From Spongilla lacustris (lineage: Eukaryota; Porifera; Demospongiae; Spongillida; Spongillidae): a stretch of DNA of 64,000 nt. The stretch spans positions 1,421,798 to 1,485,797 of the forward strand of contig OX442415.1 in the NCBI GenBank assembly GCA_949361645.1, read 5' to 3'. Below are positions 59,160 through 64,000 of the stretch, piece by piece. The notes below the pieces were generated by a model. The model was not told the DNA's origin. It made no database searches and worked only from the letters and a program-made list of their open reading frames with translations. A program made the position numbers and the translations under genes. The number at the start of each line of letters is the position of its first letter. Positions within the stretch are counted from its first letter, which is position 1.

Positions 59160-62100
59160 CACAATGTTTGGTCCTAATATGGGCAGCTAAGTTTCCATGG
59201 ATACCATCCACTGCTTGTGCCAGTTTGTTCCACGATGCTTCTGGGTCATTGTCCAACCACCACTTCAGCATAGCTCTTTTGCGCTCCTTCAAATCTGTCA
59301 GTTTACTGTCACTCTCCATATTAGCCAACTCCCACTCTGGTACACTCAAATTCTGTCCAATGAGACGCCATTTAATAACCTCCCTTAGTTCATTGTCTGC
59401 TGCATTCAAAACAATTTTAGATGTTTCGGGAACTGTCGAAAGTATATAACTGAATCATAGTGAAAATCATATCAATATTATAATTATACTCACTTGGTTC
59501 TAACCACATAAGCTGGCTCTCACCAAGACCTCCTCTTTGAGTCTCTACAATGGTACACCTCCACTTGTATAACGACCCTGAAGGCACCACCACAGCTGCA
59601 TGAGGAGGGTCTGAAGTACAATGGGCTCCTGCACACATGAAGGCATCTTCAAACTGGACATCATGGTACTTGAGCACACTACAAGCACTCTTGATACCAC
59701 TGTGGACAAGACCTCTTATCTTTCTACACGCTTCACTTGAAGCCTCATCAACATGCACTGCTATATAGGAGAACATGTCAATGAGAGTAACAACTTCTGT
59801 AGCACCACTCTGTACAAACGAGATGCAGTTGCGATACAGACACAGTGGTTTGTTCCTTTTCATGCACACCTTCCAATGAAATGAGTTGGTTGGAGATAAA
59901 AGATGAGCCACAAGACAGCAAAACAAACCACTAGGAATACAGCCCTGGGTGGGCCTGATTATCAGAGAGGTACCTTGTTGACAGTGCTTGGACACATCAA
60001 CAGATTCCAGGTGGGGCAGCAGAGCAGGCATCAAGTACTCACCAACTTTGATCATGGCAATAGCACGAAGATAGCATAGTAACTTCAATAGATCTTGTGG
60101 AGTGAACAGACCCTCTTTGTAGTGCTTCGGAAACTTCCTCAGTAGCTGCACTGACAACACTCCGCGATCCCTGAATATAGCCAGGTCACCTCTGGCTGCA
60201 ATAGTCATATCTGGGTTATCCCTTAACTTGTGGTGATACTGCACTAGTTCAGTCACCTTGGTGAGGACTACCTGGGGGTCACAGAATAAAGTCCGGGGAA
60301 GAACCTCAGGATAATATAAGAACACATTGTGGTTGATGAGATGGTGCAAGGCAGCAGTAAATGTGTTCCCTTCGATAAACAATTTTTTTGCATACACCTC
60401 ACAGTTTGTAAGGCTCAAGATACCATCATCGGATAATGTTTGCAGAAGAACCTCCAGTCCAAACCATGCTATAGGCATCTTTATTGACTGTGGAGCATTG
60501 GATACAATTTCCTGTCTGAGTACCTTAGCAACACGTCTGTCCTCATGTTGAGGGGCTTTGCCATTGACAGCAAATATCACTTCATTTAGATTCTCTCCTT
60601 TGTAGACCACATGAAGATTGTAAGGATCCAGTAATGTCTTGAGCTGTTGGTTCTTTTCCATGTGAGTTTCTGTACATCCATCTTCAATATCTCGATGCGT
60701 TCCCACGGTGATGATATACGGATCAGCACGCTGTGAGAATACTGCTCTGAGACAGTGCTGAAGGATTTCTTTGTGAGAGAGATATGATCGATATGGGTTA
60801 ATTACAGGTCGTCCATCTGTTCCATAGTATTCAATCGTTGGGTGATGTGACAGTTCTTCAGACAATTTCAATACAAATATAACAACAGCAGGATTTTGAA
60901 TGAACAATGGAAGGATATCATGGTATTGCAGTTGACCACCACTGTCGATAAACTGGATCCACTTTACACCAAAAACCTTGTCTGTTTAAGGGCTCGAGAT
61001 TATGTAAGTAAGATTATTCACCATTGAATCTCTTACCTGAGGAGTGTTTGATTTGATGGATCAGCTCACCCACAATGGCTACAGTCTTGTTCTGGTGGGT
61101 GGTATCATCATTGGTGGTGTTCACATCAGCACGTACAAGCTCAGCTGGGGTGTGACTAACACCAGCTCCATCACTAGGTACATTAATGGCCATCTTTGGG
61201 AGGGTACTAACCACATCAGCCAATGATGGTGCCATGGATACACCACCTTTAATGGTTCCTCCAATAATACTCATCAGTGCCCGGTTATCTTCAACCACAA
61301 ACCAGTCATCCACCTCTTGTTCACCCACACCAGCCAGTGTAAAGGAGATGGCTCTAACAGGGTTTTCAGCCAGTCCTGTACTGACACGTTGCTCTGGAGG
61401 GTCCTTCTTGAGAAGGAGGTGTTTGAGGTGAGTCTTGCCAACACCAGCAGCTCCAAGGATGAGACACTTGGTCACAGAAATTTCCACATATCCCTTGGTC
61501 ATGGCCTCCTCATAGAGCCTCCTGAATGAATTAAACATACCCTACATGTCTACAGCATACATTTCATACATATGCCCTGACCCACAGTCTATAACTGCCA
61601 TATCATAGCCACATAAAGTTATTCTGTTCTATCATGTAGCCATAGTCAAATTTATATGGCAATGAACTATGTGTGTGCATGTACTCTGCACTTTACCTTT
61701 CATCGGGGAACAGTGCAGCCAGACCTAAAAAACAGCAAATACATATGCACAGGTCATTACTGCAATATGACCTACCTTCCACACTGACCCTCAAGACCCT
61801 CTGGCTGTCCCCATCCACAATCAGCAGCCTTCCTTCTGACAGGAGTAGTGTGTCCACAGATGAACACCCAAATGGCAGCTCTCCAATGTGCTGCCACCTC
61901 TTGTCAATAGGGTGGAGGGCGTAGATGGCAGAGGTCTTCTCTGATCCACTCTGACCCTTAGCTCCTCCAATGGCGAGGAGCACACCATCAACTGCACACA
62001 CACATGAGCTGCAATAAGGCACATCTGGTAACCTCCCCCAGACTGATTGCCGGTTGATATGGGATTGTGCAGCAATCTAGCAGGTGAGGGCTATACATGA

Positions 62101-62573
62101 TGTTTACTGCATGGTAAATATGATTTGATTTGCATATACACTTTACATGTAAATTGGTAAGTCCATGTATTATGCACACGCACACATTCAAAATTGAAGC
62201 AATTATGATAAAACAGATTATTTAATAACCATGCATGGAGCCACATAAGGTCTGAGCAAACGGCATCTCTCATTATCACTTGCAACTCAAATTTTATACA
62301 CTGATGTACATGTAACTAAGCACGAAACAGTAGGAGCGTGGATGGGGGGGGGAAGCTTTTGCTGTCTCTAAAATGATAAAGTGGAGGCTCCGCCCTAAAA
62401 TTATAGCCCAGCAGCATAAATGAAATTAAAAACCAATTATCGCTGCTCATCAAACAGTACAGGTATCAAAAATGTAATCCATAATGTTCTAGTTTCTTGC
62501 ATGTGCATGGCTTATGAATGTCTGGTGTTCTTGAATATAAATTAGCAACACATATATTTTATTTAGACTTCCC

Positions 62574-62610
<37 letters not shown>

Positions 62611-63391
62611 TCGTATTCACTCCTGCACCACACAGTTCTCACCCCAAAGCATTGGCAGGAAATCTGCATGAGGCTAAAGCATCAAAGGGATGAAGGGAGC
62701 TCTGGAAGGCAAAAGAAGGCAAGGATAAGCTTTGAGCATTTGGATATGGATAAGGATATCTATCTCCAAGTGGAACTGGAGGTATATCTCTGCAGCCACC
62801 ACTACATACCAATTCGCTGATGTTAGCACACCATGCGGTTCTGCGCATGCTGTCACCTCCCATCACAAAGACGAGGTCCCCACAGACCACTCCTGACATG
62901 GAGTGACATGGTTGAGGAAGTGGTGGTCCCAAGAACCAGGCCTGCCTCTTGGTGTCAAAAACCTGGACAGTATTCAAGGACCTTCCATGCAGACCTTGCC
63001 CTCCCATCACCACCAGGCCACCTCCACCAACACTGGCTACGCAGGACTCTGCACACCCTACCAGCATGTCTGACATGTGGGTCCATTTCTTCTCTTCACT
63101 CTACACCATCACCTTCTTCATATATTCAACAACTCCTGCGCCCTTCAAACCACCGATGACGACTAATCTTCCTCCATAGACAGCTAGCCTAGCTCCATAT
63201 TCGACACCCTCAGATATCATTTTATCCCACCTACCTTCCACCAGGGCCTGATTGAATATGTACACTCTTCCTCCACTTACTCCTCCCCGTCCCCACACCA
63301 CTTCACCTGCTACTTGAACTAGACCACCTCCATACATCCCACGTCCACCATAACGCTCGGGTACTCCAGAGCACACTTGAAAATGAAGCAT
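59160..63391 (-). CDS. Kelch-ROC-COR-death gene, near-intact, one internal stop (family copy G6)
   Basis: Minus-strand exons 63391-62810, 62076-61776, 61724-61697, 61521-61037, 60981-59494 and 59432-59160 join with the same phases as the intact paralogue. The Kelch part starts MLHFQVCSGVPERYGGRGMY. The ROC part has GAAGVGKT, IDSGGQ and GTHRD. The last exon gives a death domain of a third type: ELREVIKWRLIGQNLSVPEW, MLKWWLDNDPEASWNKLAQA. The frame is open except for a TAG at 63101-63103 in the first Kelch exon, where paralogues have TGG (Trp). It may be a true nonsense mutation, a polymorphism or an error. A final exon past 59160 is likely because the frame ends at a donor (g|gtatgt) without a stop, but the sequence there enters repeats. 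Its intron 3 is only 175 bp. Confidence 0.8.
62077..62809. other. Intron 1 of copy G6 with poly-C tract
   Basis: This contains a C run of about 33 at 62574-62607. It has no CA repeat at the exon-2 acceptor, unlike the paralogues. Confidence 0.6.
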
Positions 63392-63559
63392 CTTCAAAGT
63401 CCTGAAGAAAGAATAACAACCACACATTTTATTTACTCAATACAGCCATACAACTGATGGTGTCGTTTATTTAGTATCAAACCTCTTGAGTACAAATCAA
63501 GGAGACAAGAAATTGTGGTCCAAAATGGTAAATTATGCAATTATGAATTTGATATTGAT

Positions 63560-63925
63560 AATTACATAACAAAATTCATAATACACAACAACCACACACA
63601 CAGTACATGTACAAACAATTACACACAAGTTCATCCACCTGCTGCACAAGGTGGGAGTAGGAACGACTCAGAATGGCACGAGCATTAGCTCTAATTAGTG
63701 AATAACTGAGGCAACCAAAGTGGTCAGCCAATGCCATAGATTTAGAGGTATTCCCACGAATGGCTAAATGAGTGGCTACTTGTGAGAAAGCCTTTAAAGC
63801 CTCTGGATCCCATGCACCATAACACTCTTCTACCAATGCAATACATTTCCAACTTAGTTCAGCACATTTTGAGTCATTTTGAGTGTGCTTTCTGAGCTCA
63901 GCTGCTTTTGCTGCAGCACCTGAGT
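63560..63925 (-). mobile_element. Retroelement polyprotein fragment (probable)
   Basis: The minus strand reads KAAELRKHTQNDSKCAELSW, CIALVEECYGAWDPEALKAF, then SYSLIRANARAILSRSY. In my memory this pattern (VE.YG.WG.EA...F..LA ... L.RA.ARAIL.R) is common after the reverse-transcriptase part of invertebrate non-LTR retroelement polyproteins. An acceptor-like ttactcag precedes it at about 63926. No RT catalytic motif is inside the window. The identification rests on pattern memory and needs a search. Confidence 0.45.
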
Positions 63926-64000
63926 AATTTAATTGATTGTGTGATGTGAGTGAGCATGTTTCTATGTATATATATGGTGAGGTAAAGAGGATTGGGTCAG

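Overview
The window is eukaryotic, almost certainly from an invertebrate animal. Genes are split by GT-AG introns, several only 40 to 60 bp long, and there are no bacterial operons. Recognisable genes encode UBA1-like ubiquitin-activating enzyme, SNU13, MGAT2 and death-fold proteins. Microsatellites, minisatellites and foldback elements fill much of the rest. A demosponge-like genome is my best guess (inference only). I saw no rRNA, convincing tRNA or CRISPR array.

Layout. 1-1972 (-): Tigger/pogo-type transposase gene with introns, running off the left edge. 2.0-5.7 kb: no gene, small repeats. 5.7-8.4 kb (+): degenerate UBA1 copy. 8.9-10.4 kb (-): truncated COR/death gene. 12.3-18.3 kb (-): broken Kelch-ROC-COR-CARD gene carrying a hAT-type MITE. 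18.9-21.3 kb (+): second partial UBA1. 21.9-23.4 kb (-): kinase-like gene. 24.0-25.6 kb: foldback element, DDE transposase remnant and a Kelch fragment. 25.6-28.0 kb (+): ROC-COR-death copy without its P-loop. 28.5-30.2 kb: 39-bp minisatellite. 30.3-33.3 kb (-): MGAT2 duplicate lacking exon 1. 34.6-36.9 kb: 48-bp minisatellite. 38.7-40.0 kb (+): ankyrin gene with a possible ADP-ribosyltransferase-like end. 40.4-41.0 kb: 39-bp minisatellite again. 41.1-44.8 kb (-): complete MGAT2. 44.9-45.5 kb (-): complete SNU13. 46.3-46.8 kb: long (CCCT)n. 47.2-48.9 kb (-): deleted ROC-COR-death copy. 50.3-56.9 kb (+): intact Kelch-ROC-COR-death gene. 58.7-58.95 kb: (CCCT)n again. 59.2-63.4 kb (-): near-intact Kelch-ROC-COR-death gene with one internal stop. 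63.6-63.9 kb (-): retroelement fragment.

The main discovery is the Kelch-ROC-COR family. Six copies of the GTPase/COR part and four of the Kelch part occur here. In three loci the Kelch exons lie upstream of the GTPase exons on the same strand. The splice phases join, so I infer one multidomain gene: a Kelch propeller, a ROC-type GTPase (P-loop, DxxGQ, THRD), a COR-like region and a C-terminal death-fold domain. The 50.3-56.9 kb copy splices from seven exons into an uninterrupted 1103-residue frame. The core is shared, but the C-terminal exon differs: three unlike death-domain types and one CARD-like exon. This looks like a locus of immune or cell-death sensors evolving by duplication, inversion and effector-exon replacement. 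The housekeeping genes between the copies have themselves been partly duplicated.
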